Source of the DNA: Pseudomonadota bacterium | GTDB lineage: Bacteria; Pseudomonadota; Gammaproteobacteria; Xanthomonadales; Xanthomonadaceae | Direction: 5' to 3' | Assembly: GCA_023399815.1 (NCBI GenBank) | Contig: JAEWOJ010000200.1 | Span: 1-9,748 of the forward strand | DNA: 9,748 nt | Part shown: positions 1 to 6,581 of the stretch, in pieces | How positions within the stretch are numbered: position 1 is the stretch's first letter | Layout of the letters: each line of letters starts with the position of its first letter | Translations under genes and position numbers: made by a program | The notes under the pieces: model-generated | What the model was told of the DNA's origin: nothing | Seen by the model: the letters and a program-made list of their open reading frames with translations, nothing else | Databases searched by the model: none

Positions 1-457
1 GGATGGTGTCGCCGATCTTCCAGCCGAACTGCCTGGCCAGCGACGCGCCGACGATGGCGCCGGTGCGGGTGCTGTGGAAGGCGTCCACCTGGTCCTTCGG
101 GATCTCGAACTCGCGGTACACGTCGAAGTAGTTCGGCGCCACCGAGAAGTTGGGGAAGAAGTTCTTCGGGTCCTGGTAGATGCCGCCGAACCACATGCCA
201 TAGGTGACGTCGCGCACGCCGGGCACCTGGCGGATCTGCGGCTCCAGGCGGATCGGCAGCGACTGGGTGATCGACAGCCGCGAGGCGACGACCAGGCGGT
301 TGGCGCCGGCCACGCTGCTGCCGCCGCTGTTGAAGGCCACGCGCACCGAGTCGAGCATGCCGAACAGCAGGAACGCGGTGACCACCGAGAGCAGGGTGAA
401 CAGGGTGCGGGTGCGGCTGCGGAACAGCTGCGCCCATATCAGCGAGAAATACTTCAT
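1..457 (-). CDS. FtsX/MacB-like ABC transporter permease, N-terminal part (3' end outside window)
   Basis: Reading the minus strand from ATG at 457 gives an open frame to the window edge (152 codons), beginning MKYFSLIWAQLFRSRTRTLF. The start has a strong Shine-Dalgarno (AGGGAGGT, 463-470) five bases upstream. Residues about 18-37 form a hydrophobic first membrane segment after a basic amphipathic N-terminus. The following stretch (SVRVAFNSGG, then RLSITQSLP, QIRQVPGVRDVTYGMWFGG and SVAPNYFDVYREFEIP) is the extracytoplasmic MacB-PCD-like domain typical of FtsX-family permeases. It lies directly downstream of an MJ0796/LolD-type ATPase and an adaptor gene, so it should be the membrane subunit of a tripartite MacAB-like exporter acting on an envelope substrate. 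The substrate cannot be read from sequence. The C-terminal three membrane segments, and any second permease, lie outside the window. Confidence 0.9.
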   Translation of the reverse strand, partial: MKYFSLIWAQLFRSRTRTLFTLLSVVTAFLLFGMLDSVRVAFNSGGSSVAGANRLVVASRLSITQSLPIRLEPQIRQVPGVRDVTYGMWFGGIYQDPKNFFPNFSVAPNYFDVYREFEIPKDQVDAFHSTRTGAIVGASLARQFGWKIGDTI

Positions 458-528
458 GGCGCACCTCCCTGTGCGCCACCCTGCGGGCGGCTTCGCCGTG
501 AAAAACACCGATCGTGTTGTTTTTTCAT
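454..528 (-). CDS. Possible 24-residue leader ORF upstream of the permease
   Basis: An ATG at 528 opens a 25-codon frame, MKKQHDRCFSRRSRP then QGGAQGGAP, whose TGA (456-454) overlaps the permease ATG as ATGA. It has a good AGGAG ribosome site starting at the stop codon of the preceding ATPase gene, seven bases before the ATG, so the spacing is that of a normal operon gene. The product is strongly basic and glycine-rich, with no membrane segment and no family I recognise. It may be a real small protein, a translational-coupling leader that delivers ribosomes to the permease start, or chance. The permease has its own strong ribosome site inside this frame, which weakens the need for coupling. 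Confidence 0.3.
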   Translation of the reverse strand: MKKQHDRCFSRRSRPQGGAQGGAP

Positions 529-539
529 GGTCGCGCTCC

Positions 540-1226
<687 letters not shown>

Positions 1227-1240
1227 GGGTGGTCCTCTGC

Positions 1241-1297
1241 GGTGGATGCGGTGGATGCGGTGGATGCGGTGATGTGCGGTGACGTGCGGTGTGATGC
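1241..1297. repeat. Short tandem repeat, 3 x 9 bp then 3 x 10 bp
   Basis: Three perfect copies of GGTGGATGC (1241-1267) are followed by three related 10-bp units: GGTGATGTGC, GGTGACGTGC and GGTGTGATGC. The array ends about 15 bp before the ATPase start codon, so it lies in the 5' leader of that gene, where it reads as CACCGCATC-type repeats. Copy-number change could alter leader length but not reading frame of the protein, since it is outside the gene. Confidence 0.85.
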
Positions 1298-1347
1298 GGT
1301 GACAATGGAAGCGGTACTGCACATGCGCGCCGTGTTCCTGCCTTTCT

Positions 1348-1376
1348 CCCTCCCTTGCGCGCAGCGCAGGGGAGGG
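1348..1376. repeat. GC-rich stem-loop (REP-like)
   Basis: CCCTCCCTTGCGC (1348-1360) pairs with GCGCAGGGGAGGG (1364-1376) through 13 positions including one G-T wobble, around a GCA loop. It is followed by a G-rich tract (to about 1388), not by a T-tract in this direction, so it is not an obvious intrinsic terminator. It belongs to the repeat island. Confidence 0.7.
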
Positions 1377-1473
1377 TCGGGGAGGGGGGCTGTTGCTTTT
1401 TGGCTTCCCTGCCTTGGAGCGAGTGGAGCATCGAAGAAGCCGAAGCAATGGCAGTAACAGGATCAAGGGCTTT

Positions 1474-1544
1474 CGCTCCCCTTCGGGGAGCGAGTTACTT
1501 CTCTTTGCTCGTGCAAAGAGAAGCAACCAAGAGAAGAGCTCTTC
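1474..1544. repeat. Cluster of two perfect hairpins and a 12-bp palindrome
   Basis: Three structures in 70 bp. CGCTCCCC-TTC-GGGGAGCG spans 1474-1492 (8-bp stem). CTTCTCTTTGC-TCGT-GCAAAGAGAAG spans 1498-1523 (perfect 11-bp stem, 4-base loop). GAAGAGCTCTTC spans 1533-1544 (perfect palindrome that also repeats the outer arm of the second stem). None has a following T-run of terminator type. The block resembles repeat sequence I remember from other xanthomonad intergenic regions (not searched). Confidence 0.75.
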
Positions 1545-1643
1545 AACAGCCGAGGCGCTTTCAAACAGCCGAATGGCTGGTCAAGCACGTCCCTGCCTCC
1601 GCGCCCACGGTACTGCGTGCCGTGGTCCACTCCGCCGGCGTGA

Positions 1644-1710
1644 TTTTTCTACGCGACATCCCTGTCGCGTAGAAAAACGACGTGCATCCCTGCACGTCGC
1701 CCCTGCGGGG
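1644..1710. repeat. Three consecutive stem-loops, two with an identical TCCC loop
   Basis: First: TTTTTCTACGCGACA (1644-1658), loop TCCC, TGTCGCGTAGAAAAA (1663-1677), a perfect 15-bp stem. Second, immediately adjacent: CGACGTGCA (1678-1686), loop TCCC, TGCACGTCG (1691-1699), a perfect 9-bp stem. Third: CCCC-TGC-GGGG (1700-1710). They abut without spacers. On both strands the first stem begins with T5 and ends with A5, so the usual terminator layout (stem then U-tract) is absent. Confidence 0.85.
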
Positions 1711-1790
1711 TCTCGTCCACCGGCTCCGTCGCTGCGGAAGGGGACCCGGGAAGCAAAGGCACGAGCAACAGCAACAACAGCGACAACTCA

Positions 1791-2111
1791 ACAGCAAATG
1801 ACAGCAGGCGAATACCGAGTCCCTCTCCCTCCGGGAGAGGGGTTGGGGTGAGGGCAGGGCGAAGCCTCATGCAACCGGACGTGGCGGGGGCTTCGCTCCT
1901 GCCCTCATCCGCCCCTTCGGGGCACCTTCTCCCATAGGGAGAAGGGAACAACAGCAAATGACAGTGGGTCGGGTACCGAGCCCCTCTCCCTCCGGGAGAG
2001 GGGTTGGGGTGAGGGTAGGGCGAAGCCTTGTGCAACCGGACGTGGCGGGGGCTTCGCTCCTGCCCTCATCCGTCCCTTCGGGGCACCTTCTCCCATAAGG
2101 AGAAGGGAACA
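1791..2111. repeat. Tandem direct duplication of a 160-161 bp hairpin-rich element
   Basis: Copy 1 is 1791-1950 and copy 2 is 1951-2111, both starting ACAGCAAATGACAG and ending in GAAGGGAAC, with few substitutions and a one-base indel near 1811/1972. Each copy holds nested inverted repeats. In copy 1 these are CCCTCTCCC-TCC-GGGAGAGGG (1821-1841), GCCCC-TTC-GGGGC (1911-1923) and CCTTCTCCC-ATA-GGGAGAAGG (1925-1945). There is also a longer imperfect pair, GGTGAGGGCAGGGCGAAGCC near 1848-1866 with its complement near 1889-1909. In copy 2 the last stem carries a G-to-A change beside the loop (CATAAGG). This looks like a non-autonomous REP/MITE-like unit, not a gene. Confidence 0.85.
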
Positions 2112-2180
2112 ACGGCAACAGCGCTGCCTGTCGTGGTTCGTTGACTGGCGCCGGGCGTCACACGGCCGGACAGTCGCGGA

Positions 2181-3431
2181 TCAGCGCTCCGCGTCGCCGG
2201 CCAGCGCCACCTTGTCGCCGTCCTTCAGGGTCGGCGGCGGATTCACCACCACCGTCTGTCCCGCCGACAGGCCCGACAGTACCTGCCGGTCCTTGCCCAT
2301 CTCCATTCCGGTCTTCAGCACCTGCGCCTGCACCGTGTCGTCGCCGCCGACCACGAACGCCACCGCGTCCTGCCCGCGCTGCACGATCGCCGTCGCCGGC
2401 ACGCGCACGCCCTCGGGCTGCTTCGCGTCGGCCGCGGCCGGCTTTTCCAGGAAGCTCACCCGCACGCCCATCTCCGGCACGATGCGCGGGTCCTTCACCT
2501 TCAGCGCCACGCGCACCTTCACCGTGGCCTTGCCGCGGTCGGCGGTGGGGATGATCGCGATCACCTCGGCCGGGATCTTCCAGTCCGGGTAGGCATTGAG
2601 CACCGCTTCCACCGGCATCTTCGGCTGCACGCGGCCAATGTAGGCCTCGCCGACCTCGACCTCGATCTCCAGCGAATCCATGTCGACGATGGTGCCGATG
2701 CCGGTGCGGGTGAAGCCGCCGCCGGCCGACAGCGGCGAGACGATCTCGCCCGGCTGGGCGGCCTTGGCGGTGACCACGCCGGCGAACGGCGCGCGTACCA
2801 CGTTGTTGTCCACGCCCAGGTCGGCGATGGCCAGCGCGTCCTGCGCGACCTTGGCGTTGTGGCGCGCGCTGGCCAGCTGCGCGCGCAGGTTGTCGCGCTG
2901 GGCGACGGACTGGTCGTACTGCGAGCGCGACACCAGCTGCCGGCCGACCAGCTGCTGCAGGCGCTGCGCGTCGGCCTCGGCCTGGCGCAGCTGCGCCTGC
3001 AGGCCATCGACCTGGCTGCGCGCGGCGTCGAGCTGGGCGGCGTTGAGCGCGCGCTGCGCGTTGGCGTCGATCGGGTCGAGCGTGGCCATGACCTGGCCTT
3101 CCTCCACGCGCATGCCCTCCTCGATCATCACCTCGCGCACCTTGCCGGTGATCTTGGCCGAGACCGTGGCCATGCGCCGCGCCACCACGTAGCCGCTGGC
3201 GTCGAGTACCGAGGCGCTGGCGTTGTCCTGGCCGATGGCGACCACCGGCGCGGTCTCCACCACTACGGGTTTGGCGCGGCTGAAGAAGGCGCCGGCCACG
3301 ATCGCCAGCACCAGCGCCAGCAGCAGGCCGAGCACCCACCACAGCCAGCGGCGCGGCGAGGACGGACCGGGCGCCGGCGGTGCCGAACGGTCGATGCGCA
3401 GTTCCTTGAGCAGATCGGCAGAGGTATTCAT
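2181..3431 (-). CDS. Periplasmic adaptor (membrane fusion protein) of HlyD/MacA/RND type
   Basis: A 416-residue protein starting MNTSADLLKELRIDRSAPPAPG. A single membrane anchor lies at about 29-50. A first beta/lipoyl half follows (GYVVARRMATVSAKITGKVREVMIEEGMRVEEGQVMATLD, about 80-119), then a coiled-coil hairpin rich in Q/A/L (about 122-205). The second lipoyl half is VVRAPFAGVVTAKAAQPGEIVSP (211-233), then beta-barrel and C-terminal domains (GIGTIVDMDSLEIEVEVGEAYIG, IVPEMGVRVSFLEK, VRVPATAIVQRGQDAVAFVV). It should bridge the inner-membrane ABC permease to an outer-membrane channel. The open frame extends upstream to 3878, but the adaptor fold begins at ATG 3431 and the extension runs antisense through the divergent ATPase gene. 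No good ribosome site precedes ATG 3431. It is first in the minus-strand exporter set, but 954 bp of repeats separate it from its presumed ATPase. Confidence 0.93.
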   Translation of the reverse strand: MNTSADLLKELRIDRSAPPAPGPSSPRRWLWWVLGLLLALVLAIVAGAFFSRAKPVVVETAPVVAIGQDNASASVLDASGYVVARRMATVSAKITGKVREVMIEEGMRVEEGQVMATLDPIDANAQRALNAAQLDAARSQVDGLQAQLRQAEADAQRLQQLVGRQLVSRSQYDQSVAQRDNLRAQLASARHNAKVAQDALAIADLGVDNNVVRAPFAGVVTAKAAQPGEIVSPLSAGGGFTRTGIGTIVDMDSLEIEVEVGEAYIGRVQPKMPVEAVLNAYPDWKIPAEVIAIIPTADRGKATVKVRVALKVKDPRIVPEMGVRVSFLEKPAAADAKQPEGVRVPATAIVQRGQDAVAFVVGGDDTVQAQVLKTGMEMGKDRQVLSGLSAGQTVVVNPPPTLKDGDKVALAGDAER

Positions 3432-3513
3432 CGGCAACGGGACGGTATCCGTGGGAAGAAGTGACGGAAGGTAACGCAAACCGGCGGGACGGACCCACCG
3501 GCGACGGGAACCG

Positions 3514-3542
3514 ATTCTAGGCAGCGCCCGCCCGCGGCGCAG
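3514..3542 (-). promoter_or_regulatory. Candidate sigma-70-type promoter for the adaptor gene (weak -35)
   Basis: On the minus strand TAGAAT (3519-3514) is a fair -10 hexamer, with CTGCGC at about 3542-3537 at 17-bp spacing as a very poor -35. The start of transcription would be near 3507, leaving a leader of about 76 bases. The missing -35, overlapped by a perfect dyad, fits an activator-dependent promoter. This is prediction from sequence only. Confidence 0.35.
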
Positions 3543-3557
3543 GTGACGGGTGTCACC
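3542..3557. promoter_or_regulatory. Perfect dyad, candidate operator between divergent transporter operons
   Basis: GGTGAC-GGGT-GTCACC is a perfect 6-4-6 inverted repeat in the 205-bp divergent intergenic region. It also contains an overlapping GGGTG-T-CACCC dyad at 3548-3558. Its centre (3549.5) is about 42 bp upstream of the transcription start predicted for the adaptor, the usual position for an activator touching RNA polymerase. The NarL-family regulator encoded at 6578-7180 is the obvious candidate to bind it, but that is inference. Confidence 0.45.
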
Positions 3558-3623
3558 CGCTTGGCCTGACCGCCCGCACTGCCGGGGATCGCCGCGCATG
3601 GATACCTTGGCGCCATTCCCGAC

Positions 3624-3629
3624 AGGAGG
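3624..3629 (+). promoter_or_regulatory. Ribosome binding site that fixes the ATPase start at 3637
   Basis: A full AGGAGG lies seven bases before ATG 3637. Competing in-frame starts at 3550 and 3598 lack a comparable site, and the conserved ABC fold needs none of those extra residues. Confidence 0.8.
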
Positions 3630-3636
3630 CGAGGCG

Positions 3637-4563
3637 ATGGGCGCGAGCGGCGAAGTACTGGCAAGCCTGCGTGGCGTGCACAAGCGGTATGGCGCACTGC
3701 AGGCGCTGGCCGGCGTGGACCTGGACCTGCATGCCGGGCAGGTGCTGGCCCTGCTCGGCCCGAACGGCGCCGGCAAGACCACGACCATCGGCCTGCTGCT
3801 GGGGCTGCTGCGCGCCGACGCCGGCCAGGTGCGCCTGTTCGGGCGCGACCCACAGCAGGTGGCGGCACGGCGCGGCATCGGGGTGATGCTGCAGGACGCG
3901 GCGCTGCCGCCGACGTTGCAGGTCGGCGAGCTGCTGCGGCTGACCGCCAGTTATTACCCGGCACCGCGCCCGCTGGCCGAAAGCGCGGCACTGGCCGGGG
4001 TCGAGGACCTGCTCGAGCGTCCCTACGGCAAGCTGTCCGGCGGCCAGCAGCGGCGCGTGCAGTTCGCCCTCGCCCTGTGCGGCCGTCCACGCCTGCTGTT
4101 CCTGGACGAACCCACCGTCGGCCTCGACCTGCCGGCGCGGCAGCGGTTGTGGGCCACCGTCCGCGCGCTGGCCGGCGAAGGCGTGGCGGTGGTGCTGACC
4201 ACGCATTACCTGGAGGAGGCCGGGCACCTGGCCGACCGCGTCTGCGTGCTGATGCGCGGGCGCATCGTCAGCGACGGCAGCGTCGATGCGCTGCGCGCGC
4301 GGGTGGCGGCGCGCAGCATCCGCTGCGTCTCCACGCTGGACGCCGATGCCGTGGCGGCCTGGCCCGGTGTACGCCAGGCGCAGCGCGAAGGCGCGCGGCT
4401 GGAGGTGTCCAGCGACCAGGCGGAAGCGGTGGTGCGGCGCCTGCTCGAGGCCGATCCGGCGCTGTCGGGCCTGGAAGTGCAGGCCGCCGGGCTGGACGAA
4501 GCGTTCTGCGACCTGACCCGCGACGACAGCGTCGCTTCTTCCGATCTGCGCGAGGCCGCCTGA
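3637..4563 (+). CDS. ABC transporter ATP-binding protein, ABC-2 (drug/YvfR-like) type
   Basis: A 308-residue cytoplasmic ATPase. Motifs: Walker A GPNGAGKTT (41-49), Q-loop Gln 86 (GVMLQDAALPPTLQ), signature LSGGQ (133-137), Walker B LLFLDEP (153-159) and H-loop His 190 (LTTHYLEEA). GIGVMLQ and the TTHYLEEAGHLADRV run, followed by a C-terminal domain of about 90 residues, mark the DrrA/CcmA/NatA-like group that works with ABC-2 permeases. The stop overlaps the permease start as TGATG, so the two subunits are translationally coupled. A two-component system follows in the same operon, the arrangement of Bacillus yvfRSTU-type loci. Substrate is unknown; drug, peptide or lipid export are the family possibilities. 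Confidence 0.93.
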   Translation: MGASGEVLASLRGVHKRYGALQALAGVDLDLHAGQVLALLGPNGAGKTTTIGLLLGLLRADAGQVRLFGRDPQQVAARRGIGVMLQDAALPPTLQVGELLRLTASYYPAPRPLAESAALAGVEDLLERPYGKLSGGQQRRVQFALALCGRPRLLFLDEPTVGLDLPARQRLWATVRALAGEGVAVVLTTHYLEEAGHLADRVCVLMRGRIVSDGSVDALRARVAARSIRCVSTLDADAVAAWPGVRQAQREGARLEVSSDQAEAVVRRLLEADPALSGLEVQAAGLDEAFCDLTRDDSVASSDLREAA

Positions 4564-5351
4564 TGAACGCCCTGCACCCTTCCTGCTCCGCCGCGCAGGC
4601 GCCGATGCCGCGCCGCCGCGTGCTCGCCGCCTACCTGCAGGAGACGCGCGCCGAATGCCTGCGCTACCTGCGCAGCCCGTCGTTCCTGCTGCCGACGCTG
4701 CTGTTCCCGGCGGTGTTCTTCCTGATGTTCGGCGTGGTGCTGGCCGGGCACAGTTCACCGGAGGCGCCGCGCTTCCTGCTGGCGTCCTATTCCACCTTCG
4801 GGGTGATGGCGCCGGGCCTGTTCGGCTTCGGCATGTCGCTGGCGCTGGAGCGCGACAACGGCCTGCTCACCCTCAAGCGCGCGCTGCCGATGCCGCCGGC
4901 CGCGTATCTGGTCGGCAAGATGGCGATGGCGATGCTGATGGCCGCGCTGATCACCGCCTTGCTGCAGACGCTGGGACTGACGCTGGCGCACGTGCAGTTG
5001 CAGGCGACGCAGATGCTGCAGCTGGCGCTGGTCTGCATCGCCGGCGCGGTCCCGTTCTGCGCGCTGGGCCTGCTGCTGGGCACGCTGGTGAAGGGCCAGG
5101 GCGCGCCGGCCATGGTCAACCTGCTGTACCTGCCGATGGCCTTCCTGTCCGGGCTGTGGTTCCCGCTGCAGATGCTGCCGCCGCTGGTGCGCGCGCAGGC
5201 GCCGCTGTGGCCGAGCTACCACCTCAATGCGCTGGCGCAGTCGGCGGTCGGCTTCGATACCGGCAGAGCCTGGCCGCACCTGCTGTGGCTGGCCGCATTC
5301 ACCCTGGTCGCCCTGGCCATCGCCGTGCGCCGCCTGCGCCGGCATGGCTGA
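4563..5351 (+). CDS. ABC-2 type transporter permease
   Basis: A 262-residue integral membrane protein. An amphipathic N-terminus (YLQETRAECLRYLRSPSFLL) leads into about six hydrophobic segments near residues 41-61, 75-94, 118-142, 150-175, 183-205 and 238-256. The ABC-2 hallmarks are present: FLLPTLLFPAVFFLMFG at the first segment, LERDNGLLTLKRALPMPPAAYLVGKM in the coupling loop, and the conserved MVNLLYLPMAFLSGLWFPLQMLPPLVR region. It partners the overlapping ATPase gene. The sensor kinase gene starts 36 bp downstream on the same strand. Confidence 0.92.
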   Translation: MNALHPSCSAAQAPMPRRRVLAAYLQETRAECLRYLRSPSFLLPTLLFPAVFFLMFGVVLAGHSSPEAPRFLLASYSTFGVMAPGLFGFGMSLALERDNGLLTLKRALPMPPAAYLVGKMAMAMLMAALITALLQTLGLTLAHVQLQATQMLQLALVCIAGAVPFCALGLLLGTLVKGQGAPAMVNLLYLPMAFLSGLWFPLQMLPPLVRAQAPLWPSYHLNALAQSAVGFDTGRAWPHLLWLAAFTLVALAIAVRRLRRHG

Positions 5352-5387
5352 TGGCATCATCGACGCCTGCGCGACAGGAACCACCCC

Positions 5388-6581
5388 GTGAACCACCGTC
5401 ACCTTCCCGCCTGGCTGAAGCCCGCTTCCGACTCGTTGGTGGCCGACAACATCAAGCTCGGCAAATGGCCGTGGATCGACGCCGTGCACCTGCTGTGGAC
5501 GGTCTGGGTGTTCCTCACCCCGATGTTCGGCGACGGCTTCACCCTGCGCTGGGTGCTGATCACGCTGTGGTCGTACCCGCTGTTCGTCCTGCTCTACGTG
5601 ATGAACCTGGTGGCGTCGCGGCGCAATGCGCCGGTCTTCGCGCTGGCGATGATCGTGCTGTCGATGGCGCTGCTGCGCAGCTATCCCTCGGGCATGAACT
5701 ACTTCGTGTTCGGCTGCGTGATGCTGCGCACCAACCGCTGCATCGGCGTGCCCCGCTACCTGCTGGAACTGGTGCTGCTCAACGCCGGCTTCGTCTCGCT
5801 GGCGTGGTGGATCGGCTATCCGTGGCAGGTCGTGGCCTGGATTCCGGCGCTGACGATGGTCATCGGCCTGATCGTCAACGTCGAGCGCACCAGCAGCGAG
5901 AAGGACGCGGCGCTGCGACTGTCGCACGAGGAAGTGCGGCGCCTGGCCGCCACCGCCGAGCGCGAGCGCATCGGCCGCGACCTGCACGACCTGCTCGGGC
6001 ACACGCTGTCGCTGATCACGCTGAAGATGGAACTGTCGCGCAAGCTGTTCGAGCGCGACCCGGCGCGTTCGCAGCGCGAACTGGCCGAGGCCGAGCAGAT
6101 CGCCCGCGACGCGCTGGCGCAGGTGCGCAGCGCCGTCACCGGGTTCCGCGCCGCCGACCTGGCCGCCGAACTCGCCTCGGCGCACCTGCTGCTGGAGTCC
6201 TCGCGCGTGCACCTGCGCCACGCGCCGCCGCCGCCGATGCCCGGCTGGATCGAATGCGGGCTGGCGATGGTGCTGCGCGAGGCGGCCACCAACATCGCCC
6301 GCCATGCGCAGGCCAGCGAGGCGCTGATCGCGCTGCGGGTCGATGCCGGGGCGGTGGTGCTGGAAGTGGCCGACGACGGCCGCGGCGGCGTCTCCGCCAA
6401 CGGCAACGGCCTGGCCGGCATGCGCGAGCGGGTGGCGGCGCTGGGCGGTACCCTGCGGATCGATTCGCCGCGCGGCGGCGGCACCCGGCTGACGGTGACG
6501 GTGCCGCTGGGCGAGGGAAAGGCCGCCATCGCTTCCGCCGCGCCCGATCCCGGCCTGCCGGCGGTGGAGGCGCGCGCATGA
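5388..6581 (+). CDS. Membrane sensor histidine kinase, DesK/NarL family (HisKA_3)
   Basis: A 397-residue protein from a GTG start, with AGGAA upstream. Residues about 31-165 hold roughly five membrane segments with only short loops and no periplasmic sensor domain, as in DesK or LiaS-type kinases that sense the membrane itself or an associated transporter. The HisKA_3 box ERERIGRDLHDLLGHTLS places the phosphorylated His at 200. The ATPase domain shows the N-box VLREAATNIARHAQ (295-308), DDGRGG (329-334), GNGLAGMRERV (339-349) and GGGTRLTVTVPL near the end. The position of the phosphatase Gln of DesK/NarX-type HDxxxQ motifs is occupied by His 205. The last about 20 residues (GKAAIASAAPDPGLPAVEARA) are unstructured. 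It overlaps the response regulator gene by ATGA and probably monitors the adjacent transporter or envelope state. Confidence 0.93.
   Translation: MNHRHLPAWLKPASDSLVADNIKLGKWPWIDAVHLLWTVWVFLTPMFGDGFTLRWVLITLWSYPLFVLLYVMNLVASRRNAPVFALAMIVLSMALLRSYPSGMNYFVFGCVMLRTNRCIGVPRYLLELVLLNAGFVSLAWWIGYPWQVVAWIPALTMVIGLIVNVERTSSEKDAALRLSHEEVRRLAATAERERIGRDLHDLLGHTLSLITLKMELSRKLFERDPARSQRELAEAEQIARDALAQVRSAVTGFRAADLAAELASAHLLLESSRVHLRHAPPPPMPGWIECGLAMVLREAATNIARHAQASEALIALRVDAGAVVLEVADDGRGGVSANGNGLAGMRERVAALGGTLRIDSPRGGGTRLTVTVPLGEGKAAIASAAPDPGLPAVEARA

Larger units (their letters stand above)
1227..2180. other. 954-bp non-coding repeat island between adaptor and ATPase genes
   Basis: No frame here looks like a real protein. 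The open frames on both strands translate as low-complexity runs (LTPTPLPEGEG, PHPNPSPGGRG, LLLLLL) dictated by hairpin and CAACAG-rich repeats, and they overlap each other. The content from left to right is: short tandem repeats 1241-1297; a C/G-rich stem 1348-1376; a hairpin cluster 1474-1544; three stem-loops 1644-1710; a CAACAG-rich tract 1766-1797; and a two-copy 160-bp duplication 1791-2111. Such repeat blocks are, to my recollection, scattered through xanthomonad genomes. It sits inside what is otherwise a colinear exporter operon, so either transcription crosses it or the ATPase/permease pair has its own promoter, which I could not identify. Confidence 0.8.

Noticed and set aside
1227..1526. 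N-terminal extension of about 100 residues on the LolD-like ATPase
   Set aside because: The extra sequence reads HRIHRIHRIHRR and Pro/Arg repeats from tandem-repeat DNA; the conserved fold and ribosome site support ATG at 1226.
1644..1677. Perfect 15-bp stem considered as a rho-independent terminator for the adaptor gene
   Set aside because: On both strands the stem starts with T5 and ends with A5, the opposite of a U-tract after the stem, and it lies about 500 bp from the adaptor stop.
1355..1851. Plus-strand frames of 105 and 152 codons across 1355-1851
   Set aside because: They run through perfect hairpins and CAACAG-rich repeats, have no recognisable fold and overlap each other; treated as non-coding.
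1649..2118. Several minus-strand frames of 63-128 codons in the repeat region (e.g. with LTPTPLPEGEG and PHPNPSPGGRG)
   Set aside because: They are translations of the duplicated hairpin element in different frames, overlap one another and show no domain or ribosome site; typical spurious small-protein predictions.
1227..2180. CRISPR array
   Set aside because: The repeats are either adjacent short tandems or two large direct copies with internal hairpins; there is no regular repeat/spacer alternation.
3550..3636. Longer N-terminus for the ABC-2 ATPase from ATG 3550 or 3598
   Set aside because: Only ATG 3637 has a strong AGGAGG at proper spacing, and the ABC fold begins right after it.
4655..6577. 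Long plus-strand frame preceding the response regulator that would make a fused 841-residue protein
   Set aside because: The upstream part is the off-frame shadow of the permease and kinase genes in high-GC DNA; only the last 200 residues are real.
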